Positions 1 to 8,090 of a stretch of 64,000 nt of DNA are shown piece after piece; within the stretch, counting starts at the first letter, position 1, and every line of letters starts with the position of its first letter. A program made the translations under genes and the position numbers. The notes beneath the pieces are model-generated. The model had not been told where the DNA came from. It made no database searches and saw only the letters and a program-made list of their open reading frames with translations. The DNA is from Bifidobacterium longum subsp. infantis ATCC 15697 = JCM 1222 = DSM 20088 (GTDB lineage: Bacteria; Actinomycetota; Actinomycetes; Actinomycetales; Bifidobacteriaceae): assembly GCF_000269965.1 (NCBI RefSeq), contig NC_017219.1, forward strand, positions 1,798,001-1,862,000, in the 5' to 3' direction.

Positions 1-123
1 GGCACGTGCGGCACAGGCCCGGACTTCACGACCTTCCAGGGCGCCGCCCTTTCCATTCGCATCGTCTGCCGTCTATCATGGAATGCGGATGCACAACGCA
101 CCGAACGCATGAAAGGACAGATC

Positions 124-486
124 ATGATCAACCATGTGACCGTCAAGGTGAAGGATTTCGACAAGGAAGAAGCGTTCTACGAGGCCGCCCTGGCACCGCT
201 GGGCTACGGCAAGGGCCCCGCTTTCCCGGGCGTTCAGGCATTCGTGGCGGAGGACGGTTCGTCGGTGTGGGTTTCCACCGCCGCTGAAGGCGATGCCGTC
301 GCGCCGGCCCACGTGGCGTTCGAAGCCGCCGACGACGACGCCGTGAAGGCGTTCCACGAGGCGGGTCTGGCCAACGGCGGCACCGACAACGGCCAGCCCG
401 GCCCGCGTCCGGACTACGGTCCGACCTACTATGCCGCGTTCGTGCATGATCCGGAGGGCAACAACATCGAAGCCATGCACAACTGA
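124..486 (+). CDS. VOC/glyoxalase superfamily protein
   Basis: A 120-residue protein of the vicinal oxygen chelate (glyoxalase/bleomycin-resistance/dioxygenase) fold. It opens with MINHVTVKVKDF, has a central AHVAFEA strand and ends in DPEGNNIEAMHN, the usual arrangement of metal-ligand strands (His near the N terminus, His mid-protein, Glu near the C terminus). The length fits a single VOC module. The start at 124 is chosen over an in-frame ATG at 109 because GAAAGGA lies at 111-117 with good spacing. It stands alone, convergent with the permease gene that follows. The substrate cannot be read from the sequence; family members include lyases, dioxygenases and drug-binding proteins. Confidence 0.85.
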   Translation: MINHVTVKVKDFDKEEAFYEAALAPLGYGKGPAFPGVQAFVAEDGSSVWVSTAAEGDAVAPAHVAFEAADDDAVKAFHEAGLANGGTDNGQPGPRPDYGPTYYAAFVHDPEGNNIEAMHN

Positions 487-511
487 TCGATCATCGACCG
501 GTCGAGCGGGA

Positions 512-549
512 ATCCCGTCGGACGGAACACGCCTTCCATCCGACGGGAT
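512..549. terminator. Bidirectional terminator hairpin between convergent genes
   Basis: ATCCCGTCGGA (512-522) pairs perfectly with TCCGACGGGAT (539-549) around a 16-nt loop. It sits between the stops of the convergent VOC and TauE/SafE genes. Confidence 0.7.
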
Positions 550-626
550 CGTCATAATTCCCCCACCCACGCCCACGCATCACCGCACTGCCGCGACTGT
601 TCAGCATGCCCCAGCAGCCAGGACCA

Positions 627-1466
627 TCACAGGTAAGTGTTCCAGCCAAGCTTGACGGCGAGGATAATGCCGGTCAACACGGCGGCGGCCCGCATGATGT
701 TCTCCGGAATACGCCGGGTGATGGGAGGCGCGATCGCGCTGCCGATGGTGCAGCCGACGCACATCATGATGGCGAACGGCCAGCAGACGGAACCACGGAT
801 TACGAACATGACCGCGGCGGAGATATTCGCGCCGAAGCCGATCACGGTTTTCAATGCGTTGATCTGATGGAACGGGCCGATCCTGCCCAAATCGAGAATC
901 GCCAGGGCAAGCGTACCGGCGGCCGCTCCGAAATAGCCGGAATAGACGCCGACGAAGCTCACGCCGGCCCACAGCCACCACGGATCGTCGCGCAATGCGC
1001 CGTTCACCGTCGCACCGGCGATCCGCGCGGCGCGCTCCGCCTGATACGATTGCGGCAGCGCCCGTGCCACGGCATCGCGCGCGGCCGCTTTCCTCCGTGG
1101 ATTGAGCGCGATGATGAGCGCACTGAACAGAATCAACGGCGGTACCGCGAATTCAAAGACCTTCGCGGGCAATTCAAGCAGCAACAGACCTCCGATGACG
1201 CCGCCGACCAGACCGATGCAGGCATAGACGACCACACGCCGGCCCTGTCCCGCGAGCTCCTTGCGAGCGGAGAGCAGCCCGCCGATGCCGGTACCACACA
1301 CGCCCACCGTGTTCGTGGTGTTGGACAGCACGGGCGGAATGCCGAATGCCAGCAACGCCGGATAGGAAACCAATGAGGATGCGCCGACCGCGTATCCAAC
1401 GAATCCGGCGGCGACGCCGGCTACAAGCACCGACAGCAACGTGGTGACGGACATTCCTGCAATCAT
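627..1466 (-). CDS. TauE/SafE family sulfite/anion permease
   Basis: A 279-residue polytopic membrane protein of the TauE/SafE (DUF81) family. Seen: two similar halves of hydrophobic helices, the first with AGVAAGFVGYAVGASSLVSYPAL and NTTNTVGVCGTGIGGLLSARKEL, the second with SFVGVYSGYFGAAAG and a Gly-rich TIGSAIAPPI helix. The family exports or imports small anions such as sulfite, sulfoacetate or thiosulfate; which one applies here is not visible. The start at 1466 follows a strong GGGGGAGGG ribosome site; the frame stays open further upstream but without such a site. The downstream neighbour is convergent, so it is probably transcribed alone. Confidence 0.85.
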   Translation of the reverse strand: MIAGMSVTTLLSVLVAGVAAGFVGYAVGASSLVSYPALLAFGIPPVLSNTTNTVGVCGTGIGGLLSARKELAGQGRRVVVYACIGLVGGVIGGLLLLELPAKVFEFAVPPLILFSALIIALNPRRKAAARDAVARALPQSYQAERAARIAGATVNGALRDDPWWLWAGVSFVGVYSGYFGAAAGTLALAILDLGRIGPFHQINALKTVIGFGANISAAVMFVIRGSVCWPFAIMMCVGCTIGSAIAPPITRRIPENIMRAAAVLTGIILAVKLGWNTYL

Positions 1467-1586
1467 GGGGCCCTCCCCCTTCTCATTCCGGTCTGTGTGG
1501 CAACGGGAGTCAAGCGTAATGGTTCGGCTCCCGCGCATCGCATCATCGCCCGTAACGTGGCCAAACACCGACGACGCCACCCGCAT

Positions 1587-1934
1587 TCATGACCGCGCCG
1601 AGGAGGGCGCCCTGAACGGGCATCCCGCGCAGACCAGCGAGGCGGGGTCCGGTCGGCATGCCGTCCCGTCGCACAGGGATCGCGGTGCGCGGTCCATCAA
1701 TGTGACCAGTCCACGCTCCTGTGCACGCATGACCGCCATATCCACGAAATCGGAGGGCAGACGCCGATAGTCGGCGATCTGCGGAACCGTCATCCCGGTT
1801 TTAAGATCGGCGGCGATGTCGGCAACGATATCGGCCGGCTGTTCGTCGGCCGCCTGCCCGTTTCGCCAGCCGACCGCGCGAAACGGGCGACGCCAGTCGC
1901 GTGAGAGCGAGGACCGTCGTATCATGCGCGCCAT
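1587..1934 (-). CDS. FeoC-like small Cys-rich protein
   Basis: A 115-residue protein directly after feoB. Residues about 30-70 look like a small helix-turn-helix (DIVADIAADLKTGMTVPQIADYRRLPSDFVDMAVMRAQERGL, read here as separate helices), followed by a four-cysteine tail C-x4-C-x8-C-x2-C. This matches the layout of FeoC proteins, where a winged helix carries Cys residues proposed to bind an Fe-S cluster and to sense or stabilise FeoB. A GTG at 1943 would overlap the feoB stop as GTGA, so translational coupling is possible; ATG 1934 is listed as the conservative start. Identification rests on position and layout rather than clear sequence identity. Confidence 0.6.
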   Translation of the reverse strand: MARMIRRSSLSRDWRRPFRAVGWRNGQAADEQPADIVADIAADLKTGMTVPQIADYRRLPSDFVDMAVMRAQERGLVTLMDRAPRSLCDGTACRPDPASLVCAGCPFRAPSSARS

Positions 1935-1939
1935 GCGGA

Positions 1940-4057
1940 TCACCACACCAAACGCAGTGTCTGGAAGGCGATGACGGCGATCGCATACGCCACCGCCAGA
2001 CTCAGCATGACGGATTGCGCCGCGACTTTCGTGCCGAATTGCCGCCGCATCTCGGCGACCGTGGCCAGACATGGCGTGTAGGCGAGCGTGAACAGCAGGA
2101 ACGCGATCGCCGCGGCCCTGCCGTGCCCGTGCGAGGACCGGTCGAACGAGGCCCGCAGCTTCTGCCCCAGCGTGCCTTCCGTGCCCTGCTGCGCGGCCGC
2201 GGCATCAGGTTCGTCGGCATGATAGGACTGCGACATCGAACCGATCACGACTTCCTTGGCGACGAATCCCGTAATCAGCGCGGCCGACGCATGCCAGTCG
2301 TCGAAGCCCGCCGGAGCGAACACGGGGGCCACCGCATCGGCGAGCATGCCGTACGCGGAATCATGCACATCGTCGACATGCGCGAAACCGCCGGCACCGG
2401 CCGTCATGGGAATGCCCTGCAGCAGCCATAGCGCCATGATCATCGAGATGATGATCACACTGGCGCCGCGAACGAATCCCCATAGACGCAGCAGCACCGA
2501 ACGAACCAGCTGCAGGGCGCGGGGGCACTGGTATGAGGGAAGCGCCAGCATGAGCGGCTCCGGCTCAAGCCCACGGAATATGGTGTGGCGCAGCATCACG
2601 CCGACCAGCAGGATGATCATCACCGAAACGACGTACATGAGGAACACCACGAGACCCGCATACTTCGGAAAGAACGCATGGGCGAGCACCAGGAACACCG
2701 ACAGGCGCGCGGAACACGCGGCAAACGGCACCAGCATGCCGGTCAGCACCCGCTGACGGGAATCAGGCAGGGTGCGGGTGGCCGCCAAGGCCGGCAGATT
2801 GCAGCCGAAGCCGACGATGATCGGCAAAAACGCGCGGCCGTCCAATCCCAAGGCGCGCATGGCGCGATCCATCACGAATGCGGCACGGGCCATGTAGCCG
2901 GAGTCCTCCAGAATCGACAGCAACAGGAACATGATGCCCATCACGGGAATGAACGTCAGCACGGTGATCACGCCATCGAGCACGCCATCGACCAGCAGCG
3001 AACGCACCCAGCCGCCGTGCCAGGCCACGCCGAACAGCCCAAGCAACCAGTCGAGGCCGGATGTGCACCAGCCGCGGAACGTCACATCGATCCAATCCTG
3101 CATCGGACTGGCCAGCGTCGTCGTGGCTTGGAACACCGTGAACAGAACCGCGAGAAAAACGATGACGCCGACCACGGGGTGCAGCAGCATGCCGTCGATG
3201 CGGTCGGATAAGGTGACGCGACCGTCGTCGTGAACGTCAAGGCGACGCAATACGCCGGCGGTCCAGTCGAGACGGGCATCGGCCCGTGATTCAGCCCAGG
3301 AGCGCAGGTCGTCGACGGTGTGCCCGTCGGCGTCGGCCGTGATGGCGGACCATGCGGTCAGCCCAGAGGGAATGGGGGTTCCCCGGAAACCCACGGCGAT
3401 GGCATCGGCCAACGCCTCGCCGCCGTCTCCGGTACGCCCGTCGACCGCGATGACCGGCATGCCATCCAGCAGACGGGATAACCGTTGCGCATCGACGCCA
3501 TGGCCATTGCGCAATGCGAGATCGTTCATGGTGAGCGCGATGACGGTCGGCAGTCCAAGCTCCGTCACCGTCGACAGCAGGTAGAGAGAGCGGGACAGCG
3601 CCGTGGCGTCCAACACCACGACGGCGAGATCGGGAGCGGGCATGCCCGACGCACCTATCAGCGCGTCGACGGCGACCTGTTCATCGGGGCTCATCGGCAG
3701 CAGTGAATACGTGCCGGGAGTGTCCACGAACTGCCAGAGTTGCGTGTGCGGCGCATCGTTCGCGCTCTTGTACCGGTACTGCCCGCAAGTGATGGACACG
3801 GTGGTGCCCGGAGCGTTCATCGTGCGTGTCCTCGCGCCAAGCAGCGCATTGAACATGGAGGATTTGCCGACGTTCGGATTGCCGACGAATACGACGCGCT
3901 TCATTGACGCCGCACGACCGGCATCGCAGGTGTCGCCGCGAGCGCCGTCACGCACGGCGCCATTCGCGGACGTCTCCGCATGGCGATTGCAACGCCGGCA
4001 GCAATCGTCCTGCGAGCTGCAGCAGTCGCCACCTCTCAGGTCCCGTAGATTCATCAT
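1940..4057 (-). CDS. feoB: Ferrous iron transporter FeoB
   Basis: A 705-residue Fe2+ transporter with an N-terminal G domain and a membrane domain. Seen: P-loop GNPNVGKSS near residue 60, switch GTTVS, G3 DTPGTYSL, then a GDI-like region to about 270, then 8-10 membrane helices with the two Gate regions (the second near GFGCNLPALAATRTL) and the late motif ALITGFVAKEVVIGSMSQ. The N terminus carries an odd 50-residue extension before the G domain with CC, CC and C in the first 23 residues, suggesting a metal site. It lies between feoA and the feoC-like gene on one strand, so the three form an iron-uptake operon. ATG codons at 4057 and 4054 are equivalent choices. Confidence 0.95.
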   Translation of the reverse strand: MMNLRDLRGGDCCSSQDDCCRRCNRHAETSANGAVRDGARGDTCDAGRAASMKRVVFVGNPNVGKSSMFNALLGARTRTMNAPGTTVSITCGQYRYKSANDAPHTQLWQFVDTPGTYSLLPMSPDEQVAVDALIGASGMPAPDLAVVVLDATALSRSLYLLSTVTELGLPTVIALTMNDLALRNGHGVDAQRLSRLLDGMPVIAVDGRTGDGGEALADAIAVGFRGTPIPSGLTAWSAITADADGHTVDDLRSWAESRADARLDWTAGVLRRLDVHDDGRVTLSDRIDGMLLHPVVGVIVFLAVLFTVFQATTTLASPMQDWIDVTFRGWCTSGLDWLLGLFGVAWHGGWVRSLLVDGVLDGVITVLTFIPVMGIMFLLLSILEDSGYMARAAFVMDRAMRALGLDGRAFLPIIVGFGCNLPALAATRTLPDSRQRVLTGMLVPFAACSARLSVFLVLAHAFFPKYAGLVVFLMYVVSVMIILLVGVMLRHTIFRGLEPEPLMLALPSYQCPRALQLVRSVLLRLWGFVRGASVIIISMIMALWLLQGIPMTAGAGGFAHVDDVHDSAYGMLADAVAPVFAPAGFDDWHASAALITGFVAKEVVIGSMSQSYHADEPDAAAAQQGTEGTLGQKLRASFDRSSHGHGRAAAIAFLLFTLAYTPCLATVAEMRRQFGTKVAAQSVMLSLAVAYAIAVIAFQTLRLVW

Positions 4058-4083
4058 TCGCGCATATTCTCGTTCTCTTCGCG

Positions 4084-4335
4084 TTACGCAACGTCGCCTT
4101 GCGTATGTTCGTCCTGCGTGAACCGTACGCGGACGGCCCGCGCGGTGGCGCCATCCACCGCGACGCGTTCGTCTCCGAAGGCGATGACCCGCCCGCCGAA
4201 AGCGCCACGCTGCACGACCCGCAGGCCCGCGCCCGGAGCCAGGCCGATCTCGCAGAGGCGGAACCGGTGCCGTTCATCCAGGTCGATGCCGTCCACGACG
4301 ACGCGCATGGCGCGCGGGCAGTCGCGCAGCGTCAT
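4084..4335 (-). CDS. feoA: FeoA family protein
   Basis: An 83-residue SH3-like FeoA protein, the cytosolic partner of FeoB in ferrous iron uptake. Seen: the DxxxRFRLCEIGLAPGAGLRVVQRGAFGG core and a terminal ALRV-like strand (TARAVRVRFTQDE). It ends 26 bp before feoB on the same strand. ATG 4335 gives the family's usual length and has GGGGGAG about 12 bp upstream; ATG 4404 is an in-frame alternative that would add 23 basic residues. No DtxR-type box is obvious upstream. Confidence 0.85.
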   Translation of the reverse strand: MTLRDCPRAMRVVVDGIDLDERHRFRLCEIGLAPGAGLRVVQRGAFGGRVIAFGDERVAVDGATARAVRVRFTQDEHTQGDVA

Positions 4336-4505
4336 GGTGGTGCCGCGCTCCCCCGTCCGACGCCGCACCGTGCCATCGAAGCGGCGAGCATGCGTATTAT
4401 CCATGTTTTCACACATAGCAGGAAACGAAGCAAAGCACAAGAGTGTTTTCCACGGAAGGGAAGCCTCATGTTCCATTCATTCTATTCAGCGATGATGGCG
4501 CCTAA

Positions 4506-6557
4506 TCACCGATCATCCTTTGGGAACAGCGCATCGAAGGCATGTTCCATCACGGACTTACGGCGGATCACACCGACGAGTCTGCCATCACCATCCACCA
4601 CCGGCAGTTTCTTGAACTGCTTCTTGGCGAGGATTCGGGCCACCTCTCCGACATGCTGGTCGGGCGTGGCGGCAACGACCTTGCGCGTGGCGATGTCCAT
4701 CACCTTCTTGCCGGAGAGCGCCTGCACCTTGGAGGTCACGGTTTCGTCGTCGAACACCACCATCGTCGAACCGGTGCCGGTGGAAACCGTACGGGATTCA
4801 TAGGTGGCAATCGATTTCATGACATCGCCGTCGCTGACGAAGCCGACGAGCCTGCCATCGCCGTTCACCACGGGAAGGCTGGAGACGTTGAGGCGGATGA
4901 ACTCGCGCACCACATGCGTGATGTCATCGCTGTCCAGGCAGCTGTAGGGCTGATCGTCCATGATTCCGCCGATGGACTGTTCCTGGGCCTGCTTGAACAG
5001 GGAGGCGGCGGGGGCCACGTATGCGCCGGCGTAGTGATGCTCGGCGGGCTGGCCTTCAGTGGTTTCGGCCGCGACTTCGGCGGAGGCTTGCGCCTCGGAG
5101 GCCTTGGCGTTGCGTGCGGCCTTCTCCTTGGCACGGCTGGTGACGGTGAAGATGCAGATGATCAGGGCGACCAGCGAGATGGCGGCGCACAGCAGGTAGG
5201 AGAACGCGATGCCGCTGGCCGTGGCGGACTTCACACCCTGGGACATGTGCGAGGCGGTCATGGATGTTTCTGCGGTGACCAGAAGCGAGGTCGCAATGGC
5301 TGCCGCGATCTGGCGGCCTGTGTTGGCGATGGCGTTTCCATGGGCGATCATGTCGTTCGGCAAAGCGTTGACGCCCCAAGTGTTGATCGGCATGTTGGCG
5401 ATAGCCTGACCGGATGCCTGCAATGCGCAGAACACGGCGACAAACAGCACTGATGTCCTGGTGTTGATGGTGCCGAGAAGACCAAGAGAGATGGTCATGA
5501 GCGCAAGGCCGCCGATGCCCACGCCGCGAGGGCCGAATTTGTCGAATGCGGCGCCGGCGACCGGACTCAGGATGATGCCGACCGCCGCGGCGGGCAGCAT
5601 GACCATGCCGGTGACGGTGGCGGATTGGCCGAGCACATTCTGGATGAAGATAGGCAACGTCACGTTGGTTGCGGCGACTGCGGCGTTGATCAGAGTGACC
5701 AGAATCACGGAGTTGCGGAAGTTGCGGGTGGCAAGGGTATCAACGCGCAACAATGGCTCATCGAGCTTGACTTGCTTGTATACGAATGCGACGAAGGCCA
5801 CAAGACCAACGACGATTGAGATAATGACGACCGGACTGCTCCATACCATCGTGGAAGCGGACGAGAAGCCATAAAGCAGGCCACCGAACGCGATGGTCGA
5901 AAGGATCACGGACAGGATGTTGAGCTTTGGGTTCTTCAACTCGCTGACGTTCTTGAGCATCATCGTGCCTCCGACAAGGATGACCAGTGCCACGACTGCG
6001 ATGCCAATGAACATCGGGCGCCATCCGAAACTGTCAATCACCAGACCACCGACAACCGGGCCGATAGCCGGGCCGGCGGCCATGACGATACCGGCCAGTC
6101 CCATGGCGGTGCCGCGCTTATCCGGCGGATAGACGAGCATCGGCACTACGGCGACCAATGGCAACAGCACGCCGGAGCCGGCGGATTGCAGTATGCGCCC
6201 GACGAGCAACAGCATGAAATTCGGCGCGACGGCACACAGCAGTGTGCCGACCATGAAAGTGGCAAGAGCTCCGGCGAAGAGCTTTCGGGTGGAGAATTTA
6301 TCAATCAGATAGCCTGAAATCGGCACCATGATGCCCGAGACCAGCATGTAGACGCTGGTCACCCACTGCACGGTGCCGGTGGTGATATTGAAATCACGCA
6401 TCAGTGCCGGCAAGGCCGGTGACATGACGGTCTGGTTGAGCAGCGCGATGAACGAGCCGACGACGATCACGCCCACGACGATGAATCGGGTGTGCGGATC
6501 AATAGGCTTTACGGAACTGGTGGCGGACCCGAGTTCCGCGTTTTTCTGTGAGGTCAC
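4506..6557 (-). CDS. MFS drug exporter fused to a CBS domain pair
   Basis: A 683-residue fusion. Residues 1 to about 480 are a DHA2-type (14-TM, QacA/EmrB-like) major facilitator: LNQTVMSPALPALMRDF, then WVTSVYMLVSG, the antiporter motif C in GIVMAAGPAIGPVVGG, and further helices to LVALIICIFTV. After a charged, Ala/Glu-rich linker come two CBS domains: the first around DITHVVREFI...VVNGDGRLVGFVSDGDVMKS, the second around VMDIATRKVV...LPVVDGDGRLVGVIRRKSVM. CBS pairs usually bind adenine nucleotides and gate transporters or enzymes, so export may be tied to energy or nucleotide state (inference). GTG 6557 is chosen because AGAAGG precedes it; ATG 6584 has no ribosome site. Confidence 0.9.
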   Translation of the reverse strand: MTSQKNAELGSATSSVKPIDPHTRFIVVGVIVVGSFIALLNQTVMSPALPALMRDFNITTGTVQWVTSVYMLVSGIMVPISGYLIDKFSTRKLFAGALATFMVGTLLCAVAPNFMLLLVGRILQSAGSGVLLPLVAVVPMLVYPPDKRGTAMGLAGIVMAAGPAIGPVVGGLVIDSFGWRPMFIGIAVVALVILVGGTMMLKNVSELKNPKLNILSVILSTIAFGGLLYGFSSASTMVWSSPVVIISIVVGLVAFVAFVYKQVKLDEPLLRVDTLATRNFRNSVILVTLINAAVAATNVTLPIFIQNVLGQSATVTGMVMLPAAAVGIILSPVAGAAFDKFGPRGVGIGGLALMTISLGLLGTINTRTSVLFVAVFCALQASGQAIANMPINTWGVNALPNDMIAHGNAIANTGRQIAAAIATSLLVTAETSMTASHMSQGVKSATASGIAFSYLLCAAISLVALIICIFTVTSRAKEKAARNAKASEAQASAEVAAETTEGQPAEHHYAGAYVAPAASLFKQAQEQSIGGIMDDQPYSCLDSDDITHVVREFIRLNVSSLPVVNGDGRLVGFVSDGDVMKSIATYESRTVSTGTGSTMVVFDDETVTSKVQALSGKKVMDIATRKVVAATPDQHVGEVARILAKKQFKKLPVVDGDGRLVGVIRRKSVMEHAFDALFPKDDR

Positions 6558-7161
6558 AGCATTTCCTTCTGTTGGTAACGTCATGTGTGGCGATCCGGCC
6601 CCATGCTTGTGTCAAGACGCGAGGACACCGATGAGTCCGGACGTAAAGGAAAAGCCGCCATCCGTTCCGCATTCATATACGGCAAACGATTCGCGGCTTT
6701 GCGTAAGTTGATGGCTATGGTGAGCGATTCATGCGACGTCGACTGCGGATGGGCCATCGGTACATCCCGGCATAAGGCGTGTCCCCGCTACACCAGCATC
6801 GAGAATAGGGCCATTCGTGGATTGGCAAACAGAACATTGCCGACGAACGACCCACGGCAGGCGCGTGCGATGAACATCGCGTAGCGATACAGGTTCATGG
6901 CATCTCCTTGATGGGGTCTTCGTACGGCAGACATCGAGAAGCCTATCATCATTCAAATCGACGGTGAAACCCACGCATGCCTGACAATACACAAAATCTT
7001 CACAAAAGGATTGGGCTTACCGCATACGCTCCGCCTGAATAACGGTCCGGGGATGAATCAGGGGCGAGCTAAGGGTTGCATCTCGTGTTTCCGTCATGAT
7101 TTCTGGCAAAATGTGAAGCTAATCATGCGAGGCATCGACCGGAATCGGAAAGGGGCAAATC
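6558..7161. other. Intergenic region without a supported gene
   Basis: About 600 bp between the MFS-CBS gene and the mini-YccF gene. Open frames here have no ribosome site and no recognisable domain. The promoters of the two divergent neighbours should lie here, but no strong -35/-10 pair was identified. Confidence 0.5.
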
Positions 7162-7341
7162 ATGCGAGTTCTCGGCAATATCCTGTGGATCATTCTTGGT
7201 GGGTTGGCCATCGCAATCGGATGGGCATTGGTGGGACTGATTCTGTGCATCTCCATCATCGGCATCCCGTTCGGCATTCAAGCGTTCAAGATGGCCAAGC
7301 TTGCGCTCTGGCCGTTCGGCGCGGAAATCGTCAACCTGTAG
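7162..7341 (+). CDS. One-repeat 'mini' YccF (DUF307) membrane protein
   Basis: A 59-residue protein opening MRVLGNILWIILGGLAIAIG and ending FKMAKLALWPFGAEIVNL. Full YccF proteins contain two such units; one of 121 residues is encoded at 36370-36735 in this window. The mini protein matches the first half of that protein at its start and the last segment at its end, as if the intervening 62 residues had been removed by recombination between the internal repeats (both contain IIGIP-G-Q-FKMA). It has two hydrophobic stretches. A ribosome site AAAGGGG lies at 7149-7155. Whether the protein is made is unknown; function of the family is also unknown. Confidence 0.7.
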   Translation: MRVLGNILWIILGGLAIAIGWALVGLILCISIIGIPFGIQAFKMAKLALWPFGAEIVNL

Positions 7342-7436
7342 ATTCCAAATACTACAAAGCCGCCAAAGCAACCCTTGACGAGGCGGCCACCGACGTCAAC
7401 AATTGGATTGACCAGCAAGCCGCCAAGGCCGAATAA
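7342..7436 (+). pseudogene. C-terminal gene remnant after mini-YccF
   Basis: Immediately after the mini-YccF stop, in frame 3, the sequence reads SKYYKAAKATLDEA then ATDVNNWIDQQAAKAE and a stop. This amphipathic, Ala/Lys-rich tail looks like the end of a real protein, but no start or upstream portion is present. It is read as the 3' scar of a lost gene. The parent family was not recognised. Confidence 0.45.
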
Positions 7437-7492
7437 TAAAACACACATTATGCTGCTGCAGCAGCCAGCCCTTGCAGAACAATGTCATGACA

Positions 7493-7522
7493 AAGGCCTG
7501 AGAAGACGACTTCTCAGGCCTT
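7493..7522. terminator. Strong palindromic terminator hairpin
   Basis: AAGGCCTGAGAAG (7493-7505) pairs perfectly with CTTCTCAGGCCTT (7510-7522) around loop ACGA. It lies downstream of the mini-YccF remnant and can serve both strands. Confidence 0.7.
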
Positions 7523-7555
7523 ATCCGCGCCGCTCCTCAATCGCTTGTAGCGACA

Positions 7556-7576
7556 GCTCCCCTCAAAGAGGGGAGC
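7556..7576 (-). terminator. Hairpin following the displaced ychF 3' end
   Basis: GCTCCCCTC and GAGGGGAGC form a 9-bp perfect stem with a 3-nt loop. On the minus strand it lies 12 bp after the stop of the displaced ychF end (7588-7620), where a native ychF terminator would be. Confidence 0.6.
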
Positions 7577-7587
7577 CAGAGAAACAC

Positions 7588-7620
7588 TTACTTCGAGATG
7601 TTGAACTTGAACTCCACGAT
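7588..7620 (-). other. Displaced ychF 3' end / attachment-site remnant (distal)
   Basis: On the minus strand this stretch encodes IVEFKFNISK and a stop. The resident YchF at 44738-45838 contains DIVEFKF and then the atypical SPTSKK. GTGGAGTTCAAGTTC is identical in the two places. E. coli YchF, as recalled, ends in FLFNV, so the FKFN of this fragment looks more native than the resident tail. This is what remains when elements integrate into a gene's 3' end: the old end is pushed to the far side of the insert. Confidence 0.65.
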
Positions 7621-7809
7621 GAAAACGAAAACCCAATGATTCCAACGGTTCACGGACGCCGCGAACGGCCCGGGCACTCTAAGGGCACTCTATTCTGTTG
7701 TCGCGAATCATCATACAGCACCCCGGAAACGCGAAAAGCGCCCCGCTCCCCCGCGGCGCAGGCGGGTGGAGCGGGGCGCTGTGATGCGATGATGCAGGCT
7801 ATTCCTGCG

Positions 7810-8031
7810 TCATGCGTCGGGCTTTAATCTGCTGGCGCCGATGAGTGCGCCGACGAGGGTGCCCAGTGCGGTCAGGATGGTGACGGTCAGGTCGGTGCCA
7901 GTCCATCCCGCGGCGGTGCCGATAGTCTGCACGCACACGGCCAACGCCGGCAGCGCGATAAGGCCCACCCATTTCAGCACGTCGTACACGCGGTCGGGAA
8001 TGAGATAGCCCGCGGTCTCTTCGTCGTCCAT
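7810..8031 (-). CDS. Phage holin
   Basis: A 73-residue protein with a short acidic N terminus (MDDEETAGYLIPDRVYDVLKW), two hydrophobic segments (about residues 21-41 and 49-66) and a small basic end SRLKPDA. This size and topology, directly downstream of an endolysin gene on the same strand, fit a class II phage holin that permeabilises the membrane at lysis. AAGGAGAG lies just upstream of the ATG. Confidence 0.8.
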   Translation of the reverse strand: MDDEETAGYLIPDRVYDVLKWVGLIALPALAVCVQTIGTAAGWTGTDLTVTILTALGTLVGALIGASRLKPDA

Positions 8032-8090
8032 GAATTGCTCTCCTTACGAATATGGGGCCCGCACCCGTGGCGGATGCGGGCCATGATGGG

